A DNA stretch of 64,000 nt from Zeus faber (GCA_960531495.1 OY482859.1:29633112-29697111), one strand, 5' to 3'. Positions 1-11,932 are shown, counted from the first letter of the stretch. Translations and numbers: made by a program. The notes: generated from the letters alone by a model not told the origin.

Positions 1-3000
1 AAAATATACATTTTGCTACTGTTTCTTTCTTTATAAAACGCATCTGAAAAGCTTTTGTTGGAGAGAATTTTGAACATATAAACCTCTTATTATTGAACAT
101 GAGAAAAATGGGTTCTCAACGGATGTACGTAAGAACCAGGCTGGGATACATGTTCGCGGGGCACTTTATTCGTGTCGGGCAGAATGCGGGCCGGAGGGCA
201 GGGAGTGCGGCAGGGGGACAGTTTGCAAACAGGGCTGTTTGATGCCGTCAGATGCGCTCTCTTTCCTCGGGTCGGTCATCCACATCGATTAAGCGAAACC
301 AATCGTCGCAGTGGCATGCAAAATTTGAGGCTGCTACTTTCATCTGGGCCACTCAACGGAGCTCTTTCTCTTTGACATTTTCAAAGATGGCCCTGATCTA
401 ACCGATTAACGCAAGACAACTGACCGGTCTATCACATGCTTGGAGGAGGAGGTGCGGGGGTTTTGCAGGAACTCCCACGGCGGATAGCATCATGGGGGAT
501 CCAATTGATGTGCGTCAAAGCCTTTCCGCGGTGCTTTTTCCATTACTTTGTGGCCCTTTTTTTTCATTTTGATTCTTTAGTGTTCTTTGCATTTGAGAGT
601 GGGTTTTGAGTTGAACACTCAGACTACACTATCTTACAGCTATAACGCTGTGTATGGATAATAACCGATCTAGCCAGTAGAGGTTGGCTTTTTTCACCGA
701 AACCCTTTTTCAAACAATCTGTGAAATCTTGGTAATGCGTAATTAGAACTGGTGATATTTTTATGATCGTTTCAGATGACACAGTGGAGAGGAAACCAGT
801 GTGTCCCCGTCTCGTCACTGTCTAATTTGCGATATTTGACTTTGTTTAACAGAAATTTTACCTCGTTAAATTCGTTTTCAAGGGGGCTAACCTCCGTGCC
901 GACAGAGGGAATCGAAAGTTGCTGCTTTTTAAGCGCTAAGGCTTTCGTGGATTGTTTCATCCGTCTGTCAATTTTAAATTACACTTCAACTGAACGCGGT
1001 TCATTTTTCAAACATCATCATCCCAATTTCCTCTAGTATCAAGACTCCTAATGGTGGCTGTAATGGTCAACATACAGTATTAGTGGCGAAAGGTTTGGCT
1101 CTTTTTAGAGATTCAGTTCTTTACAAGTGACTCTGTAAAAAGATTTGTCTAATCTTTATTTGTTTGATTCAGTTCTCAGAAGAGTCGGTTCAGCTCCGAG
1201 TTGTGAATGGAATTCTCACAATAATTTAAGTTATTACTCTCGCTTACTCTCGCAAGATGCAATGGATGGATAATCTGGCCCTGGTGCATGCATAAATCGC
1301 GTCTCGAGTCTTTTGGCTTGTTTCATTCGAGATTTGAGTGTCAGTTCAGTCTGTGTGCCTGGTTGCAGTTACAGATTTGCAAATGTAACACTCTTTTGCT
1401 GGGGTGACTCACAACTCCTGAGTCATTTAAAAGATTAGTAGGCTACAAATGAATCGTTCACGTGCATCACTAGAACATATGTAGTGTACACCCTACAGAC
1501 AAAACCAACTACTTTGTGTTGTGTTTTTACCAGACACCTTTTTATTTGAAACTAAATCCTCTGGGAATTTGTTGATAATCTTTTTAAGCACCTGCCTGTC
1601 AAATCACGGTTTTTACACCTGGGCAATAATCTTGCTAATGCTCTTGTGTTGCTTTTTGGCCAACAATACCAGTCTACTATAGCTTAAAATGGAGAGTTCT
1701 ACAGTTCTGTTGTACAAATGTTGTCCAAAAAAAGGACAACCATCACAAAAAAAAGTAGTTTTGCTAAATAACGCCTCTACTCAGTTGCCATCCAGCGCTT
1801 TGAGAAAAAAATCACATTGCAACATTCAAGCCAAGTGTGAACCTGAGCGAATGATAGTGGTATTCTCTTTATGACATGAACCCCAAGTGTGTGGTCACTG
1901 GGCAGTTTTGTAGACTCCACGTGTTATTCAGGTCTGCTCTCTAATAATACTGTGTCTATATATGTGACAAATCTGTGGCATTGTACTGTTGTATCTTCAA
2001 GTGGAAAGGGACTGAGCGGCTTGCAGGGAAGAGCGAGAGAGAGAGAGCGAGAGAGAGATAACCGCTCAGCATGAAAAAGGCAGCCTGACACACCCAGGGT
2101 CACAGTGAAAGAATGTTATCCGCTGTCCAATGCAAGTTCACTTTTTCACATCTAATCTCAAGCTGTCCCAATGGAGACGGGTTAGCCGGGTGGGAAGGTT
2201 GATCGGTTGGTGGCAACGGGGAGGCCAGTAACCTTCATTTCTTGGCAAAGTGACTATGCTTAACCTGATGTCATGAGTGCTGCAGATGGTTCTTACGCAA
2301 GCCACTGTAAGGAATTTGATGAATAATTCATTCTTTATTGCCGTTGCGCTACAACTGCACTGGAGAAGTCTACACAGACAACGAAAAAAGTGGATTTGTA
2401 ACCTCCCGATTGGCAAGAAAAGCATCAAGTGTGAATTTTATGCATTCTATGTATTTTTTTTTTTTACTTTATGGATTCTGTCCTTTTATAATGTGTTTCT
2501 TTTGCACTTGTCTTAATACCTTAGATGTTTGATGAAAGACACTTTGAATTGCCTCAAATTGCCTTGAAATAAACTCGCCTTGCCTATAAGTAGGAATAGA
2601 AAAACTATAGCAATAAAAGTTAATAAAATATATTACATCCATAAGGTAAAAATGCCCATATCCATACATTACATACATTTCATCCTGTAACCCTGATAAT
2701 TGTACCACACCTCTATACAAAATGCATCAAAATGTTGTTGAAGAAATAGAGTAGGAGGAGTAGTAGCAGCACTAGTTGCCACAATTCTGGCTTTTCCACA
2801 CTCGTTATTTGGAATCCACATAGTTGCGTATGATATATGTAGCAGTTTCACCTAACACACGCCACCCAATTGGCAATTTCAGGGAGCTCCGGCACAGAGA
2901 CACAGACAACAGGGTTGTAGATACACCAGTCTATTGTCGAGAGTGGGCTAGTGGGAATAAGCCCGGAGTAGACGGACATGTGTCATGACGATGGCTCCTC

Positions 3001-3028
3001 TCCTGAGTGTGTGTGGGGATGGGGGTTT
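1..3028. other. Upstream flank, no gene recognised
   Basis: No convincing coding exon, RNA gene or transposon was recognised. Open frames here are short and have no family resemblance that I can see. There is a short GA-rich run near 2032-2058. The DNA is otherwise mixed, moderately AT-rich vertebrate intergenic sequence. Confidence 0.5.
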
Positions 3029-3067
3029 TACCTGTTGCTCGTTAGACCAACCAACGAGCAACAGGTA
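3029..3067. repeat. Perfect 15-bp inverted repeat (hairpin)
   Basis: The arms at 3029-3043 (TACCTGTTGCTCGTT) and 3053-3067 are exact reverse complements around a 9-base spacer. No transposon boundary was recognised beside it. Function unknown. Confidence 0.8.
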
Positions 3068-3904
3068 TGCAGCCACTCTGATCCCAGGCCCCAATTACCT
3101 AGACCTAGGACAGGTGTGGCTGCTCCAACCATACCATCCCCACACCACAATGTATTAAACCACACTCCAGTTGTTTTTCTGTGAAGCTTTTGGTGGTTGC
3201 CAGTTCCGTCAGCTGAGTTTTGGTCACGGTAATGTTATGATGCGAGGATTCGCAGTTCGCACCTGGCAACCCCCACTCACTCGATGTGACTCTTCACAGC
3301 TAATAATCACCACATCCATTTGATCAATAAATATTAATGCAAAAATCTAAATCAAAAATTTAAATAAAACTAAGACAGCCTGCTATCTCAGTATGAGACA
3401 CACAGGGATGTAATTGCGGTTGACCTTTGCATCTGAACCTTCAAGATAGACTAAGGCATCAACATGTATAAAGATATTTTTGAAAATGTAATATTTTCCC
3501 TGCAGGAGTCGTTTTAGGTCACTGAAAACTAAGCTTCCAGGATCGAGAATTTTCAAAACTCAGTTTTCATGTATTCATGTCGACAGGTAAAATAGAGTTT
3601 CTTGAAGACGCTGACGTCATGACCTCAACTTACTCGAAACTCGAATTTGCTCATGCATCAGGAACCTATGAGCAACGGCCGATGACCGTTGTGTTGTCCG
3701 CAGTGTCGCCATTAAAAGTTTAAAAGTCTCTCCAACTTTAGGAATGACGCCCATACAGTGTTGTACACTATATGGGCTGAGATAAGTCTGGCAATACATA
3801 TTACGATTGCGGTGCTCAAGAAGAAGTACGATAAGCATGCTCCTAAAGTTCTTCTCCTTTTATGAGATATTATGGCCCTCCATACTGCCCTGGGGTGCTT
3901 ATTC
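3068..3904. other. Intergenic, nothing recognised
   Basis: No gene or named repeat was recognised. The stretch ends exactly where the tandem tail of a LINE begins. Confidence 0.45.
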
Positions 3905-4960
3905 AAGATTCAAGATTCAAGATTTTTATTTGTCACATACATATACATACTTCCATACATATATGCAGTGAAATGTAATGCAACGCACCCGGTGATAGCA
4001 CACAATATGTCCTAGGAAAAAATAAAAAATAAAATAAAATAAAAAGTAGAAAATTCCTTTCTAATAGACCGACTAACTGACTCCTAAAACGTAATACAGT
4101 AAGTGGAATACTTATAGAATAAGATAAAAAATATATAGAATAAAATACAATAAAAAATAAATTGAAATAAAATGGAATAGGTTGAAGGAATATGCCTATG
4201 TATATACAGATATGTGCATTTAAAGTGGCATGTGAATTAAAGTGGCATGTGAATGTGAATAGTGTGAGGTAGTGTTAGGGATAATACAGCACAGTATACA
4301 ACAGTACGGCGCAGCAATACGGCATCACGAACAACCCTGAACAGTGATACAGTATGCGGTACAGCATGCTACATACAGTACAGTAGGTAGTGGAGCCTAG
4401 TGCATGGCTCGGTTAGGACCCTTGGTGAGGTCAGCGTTGACAGTTCTGATGGCGTGCGGGAAAAAACTCCGTCTCAGTCTCTCTGTTCTCGCTGTGTGAC
4501 TGCGGAGGCGCTTGCCTGACCGCAGCAGCTGGAACAGTCTGTTGTTGGGGTGATGAGGATCCTTCATGATCCTACGGGCTCTGCTACTACACCTCCTGGT
4601 GTATAACTCCTGCAAGGGGGAGAGGGTAGTTCCAGTGGTACGTTCAGCTGAACGCACCACCCTCTGCAGGGCCCGCCTGTCCTGGGCAGTACAGTTCCCA
4701 AACCAGGCAGTGATGTTGCCTGTCAGGATGCTCTCCACTGCTCCAGAGTAGAAGGACTTGAGGATCCTCACCGAGACCCGGAATTTCCTCAGCTGCCTGA
4801 GGTGGTAGAGACGCTGCCTCGCCTTTCTCACCAGAGTGTCTGTTTGAACAGTCCATGTTAAGTCCTCTGTGATGTGGACTCCCAGATATCTGAAGCTGCT
4901 CACCCTATCGACAGAAGTCCCAGAAAATCAGAACAGACAGAATCTATGTGAGCGTTTTAA
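3905..4960 (-). mobile_element. 3' end of a non-LTR retrotransposon (LINE), 5'-truncated
   Basis: The minus strand carries the C-terminal end of a LINE reverse-transcriptase ORF (open from about 4903 down to 4397), with typical motifs such as FRYLGVHITEDLTWT, the ITAWFGNCTAQDRRALQRVV block and a final LFQLLRSGKRLRSHTART segment. An AT-rich 3' UTR follows, and the element ends at the left in a short tandem tail (ATTCAAG repeated, reading CTTGAAT on the element strand). The endonuclease and the catalytic part of the RT are absent, as expected for a 5'-truncated insertion. It resembles the CR1/L2/Rex group of fish LINEs; the exact clade is uncertain. Related 3' ends lie at 11358-11427, 14223-14289, 23730-24290 and 50215-50306. 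Confidence 0.85.
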
Positions 4961-5959
4961 ATTGTTTTTGTGTTCTTGTGTGGATGGGTTTCCCCCAAAA
5001 ACTGGGGCATCACATTGTGACATTCCTTTCGCTTTGTTTTGCAAAAACAACAACAACAACAATAAACAAAAACACCAAAAACAAAAAGAAAGTCTGGTGT
5101 CTGTCTGCCTGTCTCTCAGACTCTATGTCTGCCTGTGGATCTGCCCTGTCGTCTATCATATCGAGACATCATCACATCATATCGATGTATGCTAGATTCA
5201 AAACTGTTATTTATTTATCTGTCATCTATCCATCCAGCCACCAATGAAAAGGCCAGGGAGAGAGTGTGCACAGGTGGAAAGGGATTTAGAGTGAGGACAT
5301 GACAGTTTACACATCATAGACATTCCTTCCTTTTGCTGGTGTTGATAAATGCCGGCAGTTTGTCACTATGGGCTGGGCTGATTTAGTGTCTCTAACCAAT
5401 TCCAGCTGGAGTCGCATCTCTGGTCGCAATGCTGATTATGTTACGCAACTCCCTTAAATCGTCTCCAAGGAGAGCTAAAAGCCCACCTGCTATTCCTCTC
5501 TTTCCTTATTATGCTCTTTTCTTCTGATACCCACTTCTCTTTGTTTACAGAAATACTGTTTTTAGTTCAACGCAGTTCCTTGAAAAAACTTGATTTGATA
5601 TAATTGCCAAATGCAAATTGGTCAAACATATTACTAGCGACATAATTTATGTGTCGTGAAAGGGCACTTCATATCCAGTTACCCACTGGTTGCTACCAAC
5701 TCTTTAAGAAGGGTTATTCCAGTCAAATCACAGTCCAGAATAAAGGGAGAAAGAAAGATTTTGGCAAACTTTTTACTTCATACATGTTCTTAAACCAAAG
5801 AGGGGTTTATGGATACATGTGTATGTATGTATTTTTATATGTATTATAAATTTCAGTATCAGCATAAAATGTCTTCTCAATGGTCAGGTTTGATCAAATG
5901 TACCCAATTAAAAAGGCTTAAAATTATATGTAACCTGTATTTTGTTTGATATTCCATAT
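4961..5959. other. Intergenic, nothing recognised
   Basis: A short CAA-rich run lies near 5047-5075. No gene or named repeat was recognised. Confidence 0.45.
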
Positions 5960-6145
5960 TTTAGCCTCGCAGCTCCCTTGACCTTGGTTTGAATGTGGCC
6001 CCAGGTATCTATCTGCAGGGAGTTGGGGTTGCGTTTCCTCCAGGTGCTCCAATTTGACTCCCACCTTCAAAGATGACGCAGCCTGGGACGACCAGACTCT
6101 AAATTGCCCCTACAGGTGTGCATGTGTGAATATTTAGTTAAAATT
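5960..6145 (+). repeat. Degenerate copy of a ubiquitous fish interspersed repeat
   Basis: The segment with GTTTCCTCCAGGTGCTCC, a diverged 'cccacc-tcaaaga' block and CTCTAAATTGCCCC matches, from memory, the widespread fish repeat containing 'gtttcctccgggtgctccggtttcctcccac ... gactctaaattgccc'. The copy is diverged. I do not assign it to a named family. Confidence 0.6.
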
Positions 6146-6386
6146 TGGTGTAGTCTGAATCACCAGATGTAGGTTGTTGGTATAAATGCCTGTCATCGGG
6201 CAACTATTTCAGTGGGCATTCTCCTCCCCTTCTGTTTTCTGTGTGTTACCGTTTTCAAAGTCCCCGTCGCTACATGAAACAACAACAACAACAACAACAA
6301 TGGGGATAGGTCTGGATATGCGAGACTAGGACACCGGTAATCAAGCCATGTTTGTCTAGTCAAAGTCGTATCACATAGATAACATA
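6146..6386. other. Short intergenic spacer with a CAA run
   Basis: A (CAA)n run lies at about 6278-6300. Nothing else was recognised before the Tc1 terminal repeat. Confidence 0.5.
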
Positions 6387-7267
6387 CAGCGATCAGCCAC
6401 AACATTAAAACCACCTCTAATAACCAGAAATATTGTGTAGCTCCCCCTTGCCCCCCCCCCCCAAAACAGCTCTGAACTGTCAAGGAATGGACTCTACAAG
6501 AAGGTGTCCTGTGGTATCTGGCAAAAAGACATTAGCAGCAGATCCTTAAAGTCCTGTAAGTTGCAAGGTTGTCCCCCATGGATCGGGCTTGCTTGTTGTT
6601 CATCCCACAGATGCTTCATCGGATCGGACCCTGACCCTGACCATCCGCATGATGAAGAAGAAAACATGATTCATCAGACCAGGCCACCTGCTTCCATTGC
6701 TCAATGGTCCATGTCTGATACTCACATGCCCATTGTAGGCAAATTTGGCGCTGGACAGGGGTCAGAATGGACACTATGCAGCCCCATAATCAGCAAGCTG
6801 TGATACACTATGTGTTCTGACATCTTTCTGTCATAGCCAGCATAACTTCTTCAGTAATTTGTGCTACAGTAGCTCTTAAATGGGATCGGACCAGACGGGA
6901 TAGACTTCGCTTCCCATGTGCATTAATGAGCCTTGGATGCCTATGACCCCGCCATTGGTTCACCAGTTGTCCTTCCTTGGACCACTTTTGGTTGGTACTA
7001 ACTAATGCATACCGGGAACACCCCACAAGACCTGCCATTTTGGAGATGCTCTGACCCAATCGTCTAGCCATTACAATTTGGCCCTTGTCAAAGTCGCTCA
7101 GATCCTTACACTTGGCCATTTTTCATGCTTCCAACACATCAGCTTAAAGAAATGACTGTTCACTTGCTACCTAATATATCCCTCCCCTTGACAGGTGCCA
7201 TTGGAATGGGATGAGCAATATAATTCACTTCAAATGTCAATGGTTTTAATGTTGTAACTGATCTGTG
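6387..7267 (-). mobile_element. Tc1-like DNA transposon, internally deleted (copy A)
   Basis: A ~0.88-kb element is flanked by TA at 6385-6386 and 7268-7269, with inverted termini of the type GATCAGCCACAACATTAAAACC. On the minus strand an open frame (7119-6808) encodes the N-terminal DNA-binding part of a Tc1 transposase ([16 protein letters not shown], then VGCSRYA and [12 protein letters not shown]). The C-terminal end of the transposase (HLWDEQQAS, LQDFKDLLLMSFCQIPQDTF) follows after a junction at about 6630-6660. The middle of the DDE catalytic domain, including the second catalytic Asp region (QDNAPCH in intact relatives), is missing, so the element is non-autonomous. It has the same junction as copies B and C. 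Confidence 0.88.
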
Positions 7268-7269
7268 TA

Positions 7270-8237
7270 CGTCTTTTACTGTTTTATGTGTACTGTTTTT
7301 TGTAAAGGTTCCACCAAAACAAGTTTCCATCCAATACTATTTTGCAAGTGCACCCTCCCTACATCCTGGGCTAAGGAGCGCCCAAGAGAATTGTGATTGG
7401 TTTACAAAATACAAACAAGACAGACTTTTTTCCCCCCCTCTAGCAGAATGACAGTGGGTTAAGCCGGACATTTCTGCAACGCTAGCACAGTGCTAAAACA
7501 AAGTGTGGAGATGGAGGTCTGGCTAGAGAGACTAAATTGAGTGAGAAGAGTGTCCCTCAGTAAGTGGAATGGCTTAGGTGAACAAAAGCAATTTGTATAA
7601 ATACATTAAGACTATTTAAAGTTGATCCATAAGATTGTCTTTGATGGCTGGATTACACTACAAGTCCCAGAATTCCATACAAAACAGCAATGTGTTTTTT
7701 TTTTTCAACATTGGGGTTTTTGCCCCGACAGTCAATTTATTTTCTCGAAGTACTGTATATGACTTTGTCTCAATTTATTTGGGTTTTTTTATTTGTCACT
7801 TAAGGTCTCGGGCAAATTTTTCCTCCCACGGTGCTGTTGTTTTTTGTCAATGTTCACCCATAATGGCAGTCTTAATTTATTTATCAAATTCACCGCGGGT
7901 GACTTTAACTTCTTTCTCTTGCCATCCACGCCACCAACAATGGAAAATCCATACGCTGAAGCACATACCCAACACAAAACAATGCCTGTGTCTTGTATAA
8001 AGCGCCAGCTAAATAAATATGAGCCACATCAATTTGCATCAACATTTTTGACAAAATCATTATACGGATTACTTAGAGTTAACACACTTTACATTTTCAC
8101 AAGTGCAAATGCAAAACTCTTAACTTTAGACGTTTGTTGTCCTCTAGTGGTGAATGTGAACATTAAAATAATGATGTGTTTTGCACACACCTACATCAGC
8201 TCGGTTGATGGTTGATATGTTGTGATTAAAAAAAAAG
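7270..8237. other. Intergenic, nothing recognised
   Basis: No gene was recognised. Open frames up to 140 codons occur at 7635-8215 but overlap each other, show no family resemblance and have no clear splice or start support. Confidence 0.45.
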
Positions 8238-8279
<42 letters not shown>

Positions 8280-8287
8280 TTAATAAT
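8238..8287. repeat. (TAA)n microsatellite
   Basis: About 16 trinucleotide units, nearly perfect. Confidence 0.95.
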
Positions 8288-9044
8288 AGCCTACTATGAA
8301 TGACGCCACGAGTAAAACCGTAAAGACATATGTAGATATCACCTTTTCATTATTTGATTTACAGTAACCAATAACCTGAATGTCTTGGGGAAAAGAAAAC
8401 CCACTGCGGTTTGCGTTCTACGACTGACTTAAGAGTGACGTCACCCGTTGTTATTTTGATGACGTCATTATAGTTTGCCTCATTGATTGATCAGTGATTT
8501 TTGGTTCTGAAGTTCTGTTTTAACTACATTACCCCCTTTTGGGTAAAACAACGACAAGTGGTCAAATATACTACAACTTACTATTTCGATTGAGGCGAGA
8601 CTCTAGTGAAACCGAAGATTTATAGGTCGAATGTGGATCAGATCGATCGCTCGATATGGAAACCGTGTAGAATAGTAAAAAGTAACACGCTTGAAAATGC
8701 CGTGCAACCAAATGCAACAAAAAAGAAAAATAAATGACAACTTTATTTTCCTCTAAGCTCTTTCCAAACAGAGAAAATGTATCAGACTGCACATCGTTGG
8801 CTTCTGGCGAGCCCAAATGAACAGTCTAAATATTTTTCTGTACAATAAAACTTTATTCTGTCTATAACTTCTTTTGTCTATGTTTTGTCTCTGTTTTCTC
8901 GTTTTATTTCCCATTTAGTAAATTCATTAATAAAGGAAATGTTATAAAGTACAGTCAAGGAGAATAAAGATTGATCAAGTACAATCTTTTATGATTTTAA
9001 CTAATGACTGACTAATTGATTTTGGTCGTATATGACGACATAGC
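8288..9044. other. Proximal upstream flank of pax7
   Basis: No gene was recognised. There are two CRE-like palindromic cores (TGACGTCA at 8437-8444 and 8460-8467). Their function is unproven. Confidence 0.4.
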
Positions 9045-9350
9045 TGCGTCCCTGCGGTGCGCGATTGAAACGCGAACTCACTTTGCGCGTATGCGGGACG
9101 CGGGTGCGGCGTGGCGAGGCTGAGTCTATTGGTTGGGGGGCGGTGAGAGGCGAAGATGGGCGGGGAGCGGGGGGGGCTCATGAATAAACCAAACCTCTCC
9201 GAGCCTATCAGTGCGCATGACCCCCCACTACACTCCTTTGCAGGGTCCAAACCCGGACCCCCCCCACACACACACACACCCACCCACCCAAAAAAAACAC
9301 TATTTATATACTTATCGGGACCCATTTTTTTAGGGGGGGGGGGGCAAATA
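9045..9350 (+). promoter_or_regulatory. pax7: CpG-rich putative pax7 promoter region
   Basis: A local CpG-rich block (about 9045-9180) lies 470-600 bp upstream of the pax7 start codon. It contains an inverted CCAAT box (ATTGG, 9128-9132) and two GC boxes (GGGCGG at 9138-9143 and 9158-9163). A TATA-like TATTTATA lies at 9301-9308, next to a CA/CCCA tract (about 9260-9291) and a poly-G run (9333-9344). The composition contrasts with the AT-rich flank, as expected for a vertebrate developmental promoter. The transcription start cannot be fixed from sequence alone. Confidence 0.5.
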
Positions 9351-9647
9351 ATTAAGTAAACACTCGCCCAGCCGAAAGTGTTGTTGGGACACCCCTCCAC
9401 CCCCACCCCAACTTCAACTTATACATCCGACACGCACCGCACCTCGTTCGCATTTGTCTGATTGAGCGCTCATAAGTCCGACCGAGCACGCTGTTATAAT
9501 TTACCGTTGTAGGCCTTTGGAAGTTTTCTTCTTTATTTATTTTTTATAGGTTGGTTTTGCTTGGATGAATATTTTACTTTTTTCTCTCCTTTTTTTTACG
9601 TCGGACTGTCTATAGCAGCTGTTTCTGGTGGGGGTTTTAACAGTAGA
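9351..9647 (+). other. pax7: Probable 5' leader of pax7
   Basis: The segment between the CpG-rich block and the start codon is probably transcribed. It contains an in-frame upstream ATG at 9561 that would add 29 codons before the usual start, but that ATG has a T at -3 (weak context) and the added residues do not resemble known Pax7 N-termini. Confidence 0.45.
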
Positions 9648-9732
9648 ATGTGCTCTTTGCCAGGAACGGTTCCACGGATGATGCGACCGGCGCCTGGACA
9701 GAACTATCCCCGCACCGGCTTCCCACTGGAAG
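9648..9732 (+). CDS. pax7: pax7 exon 1 (start codon exon)
   Basis: First coding exon of paired box 7, a nuclear transcription factor that binds DNA through a paired domain and a homeodomain and specifies muscle satellite cells, dorsal neural tube and neural crest/pigment cells in vertebrates. The exon encodes 28 residues, [20 protein letters not shown] then PRTGFPLE, essentially the conserved Pax7 N-terminus ([12 protein letters not shown] in mammals). The ATG at 9648 has A at -3 and aligns with the known start. The exon ends in phase 1 at GAAG|GTAGGA, the conserved position before the paired-domain exon. Exons 1-7 in this window splice in one frame to 380 residues; the mammalian protein is about 500-520 residues, so the C-terminus lies beyond the window. 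Pax3 is the closest alternative; the [19 protein letters not shown]-terminus and the later [20 protein letters not shown] segment favour Pax7. Confidence 0.95.
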
Positions 9733-10852
9733 GTAGGATTTTTACGCTTTACCGGTTGTGCCTTTTTTGGTGGGGTGGTTGGGGGGAACTATTTGTCAAA
9801 GACAGTACTTCATATTATTTTCGAGGAAAGTAATTGTTTTTACATGTGTGTAAACCTATACTTATACCTATACCTATACTCGATTTTCGGTTGACTTGTG
9901 CAAATCTAAGCTTTTTTTCAAGTTTATGTCGGTCATATTACACGCTTTTTAAAGAAGCGTCGCGATAATCATATAAATCAAAGCAAATATAAAAATTACA
10001 ATAAAACATTGAGAAGACGATAACGATGCCGCGGTGCGACTATAATCTCATATCGCATTTGCTTTTATTCTAGTCCCGGTGGGTGTCTCGCCGGGAAACT
10101 TCATGCTCAAGTGGCCTTAATAAAACACTCAAGAGCAAACAGGGATTTTTTTTAATTACCCTCGAGTGTCCTGCTGCTGGATTGTACAATAAAATGCACG
10201 GTCTTACGAAGATTCTTTGGTTATCGTATCAATATTTGTTTTGACAGCATCTCAGAATAATAACAACGGACCGGACCACTCAGACCCTCGAGTATCATCC
10301 GGTTTAATGACACATCCCCTCCGCACCCTTCTTTTATTTGCTCCTTAAATTCGTTTTTATATGAATTGACACGACGTAGAACTATGATACGGCAAGGGAA
10401 AACGTTTCGTTGAGACCGGGCTGGGTTAACATTTAGTAGGCCTACTGGAAAAGCCATTTTTGAGATTTTCTTTTTAATTTGGACGGAGCCCCACAAATTC
10501 GATCCCTTTCCTGTAGTTTCAGTTTCGTTTACAGTTGGAGGCAATTTGTTGCTGCTGAAATGTTTACGTATTTAAGAACTGTTTATATATTTAACATAAA
10601 CGCCTTTACAATGGAAACGATTAAAATAACAACATAGAAAAATCTACAATAATAACAACAATACATATAATTTATAATATACGTATATAATAATGTAGCT
10701 AGCACTTGCCTTAGGCCTGCTAAAAAAGTGCGAAAATACTGAACCCCTTAAAAGAACCCCAAGAAAATTGTTCCTTCAAGGCCGTGTCCATCTGACTGAA
10801 TAACCGCTGACGTTGAAACTCTGTAATAAAAACGTTTCGAATGACTATAATG
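9733..10852. other. pax7 intron 1 (main part)
   Basis: No further exon or named repeat was recognised. An open minus frame (10544-10221) shows no recognisable family. The intron runs on to 11016 and has a (TAA)n array near its 3' end. Confidence 0.5.

Positions 10853-10928
<76 letters not shown>
10853..10928. repeat. (TAA)n microsatellite upstream of exon 2
   Basis: About 25 uninterrupted units, ending 88 bases before the exon 2 acceptor. It is complementary in RNA to the (TTA)n array that starts 20 bases after exon 2. Confidence 0.97.
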
Positions 10929-10929
<1 letters not shown>

Positions 10930-11016
10930 GCGTTGTGTGGCCGGAATTCGCTCGGTAAGGACGGCGCTTCAGCGGCGTCTCAGTCACCCAATGCTGCGTG
11001 TGTTTCCTTCGCACAG

Positions 11017-11252
11017 TTTCGACGCCCCTGGGTCAGGGCCGAGTGAACCAACTCGGCGGAGTGTTCATCAATGGGAGGCCGCTGCCGAACCACATCCGCC
11101 ACAAGATAGTGGAGATGGCCCACCACGGCATCCGACCCTGTGTCATCTCCAGGCAGCTCCGCGTTTCCCACGGCTGCGTCTCCAAAATTCTCTGTCGGTA
11201 CCAGGAAACCGGTTCGATTCGGCCAGGAGCGATCGGGGGAAGCAAACCCAGG
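11017..11252 (+). CDS. pax7: pax7 exon 2 (N-terminal paired domain)
   Basis: This 236-nt exon, the length typical of this PAX3/7 exon, encodes residues 29-107. It starts with [20 protein letters not shown] and ends with GAIGGSKPR. It carries the PAI subdomain of the paired domain, with the beta-hairpin [10 protein letters not shown] and the helix-turn-helix ending in [16 protein letters not shown], which contacts DNA. The acceptor is CGCACAG|TTTCGA and the donor CCCAGG|GTGAGG; entry is in phase 1 and exit in phase 0. Skipping it would shift the frame. It lies between (TAA)n and (TTA)n arrays that could pair in the pre-mRNA. The protein sequence is intact and almost identical to mammalian Pax7. 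Confidence 0.98.
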
Positions 11253-11271
11253 GTGAGGATTTTGAACTGTC

Positions 11272-11272
11272 A

Positions 11273-11329
<57 letters not shown>
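11272..11329. repeat. (TTA)n microsatellite downstream of exon 2
   Basis: About 19 units beginning 20 bases after the exon 2 donor. Complementary to the array at 10853-10928. Confidence 0.97.
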
Positions 11330-11357
11330 GAAAAGCTTTCTTACTGTACAGAACTCC

Positions 11358-11427
11358 TTTGACATTTCACTGCATATATGTATGAAAGTATGTATATGTA
11401 TGTGACGAATAAACCTCTTCAATCTTG
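11358..11427 (+). mobile_element. LINE 3'-tail-only insertion in intron 2
   Basis: The segment matches the 3' end of the LINE seen at 3905-4960 (CATTTCACTGCATATATGTA, then the TGTATATGTATGTGAC motif and an AATAAA-like tail). Only the last ~70 bp is present. Confidence 0.7.

Positions 11428-11932
<505 letters not shown>

Noticed and set aside
6808-7119. Possible host transcription factor with a helix-turn-helix
   Set aside because: It is the N-terminal part of a Tc1 transposase inside recognisable terminal repeats.
7635-8215. Overlapping 121- and 140-codon frames upstream of pax7
   Set aside because: Two frames overlap on the same strand, neither resembles a known protein, and both contain homopolymer-derived runs.
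10748-11362. Open frames with long I, N, Y or L runs around 10.8-11.4 kb
   Set aside because: They are translations of AAT/ATT microsatellites; only the exon 2 frame in this interval is real.
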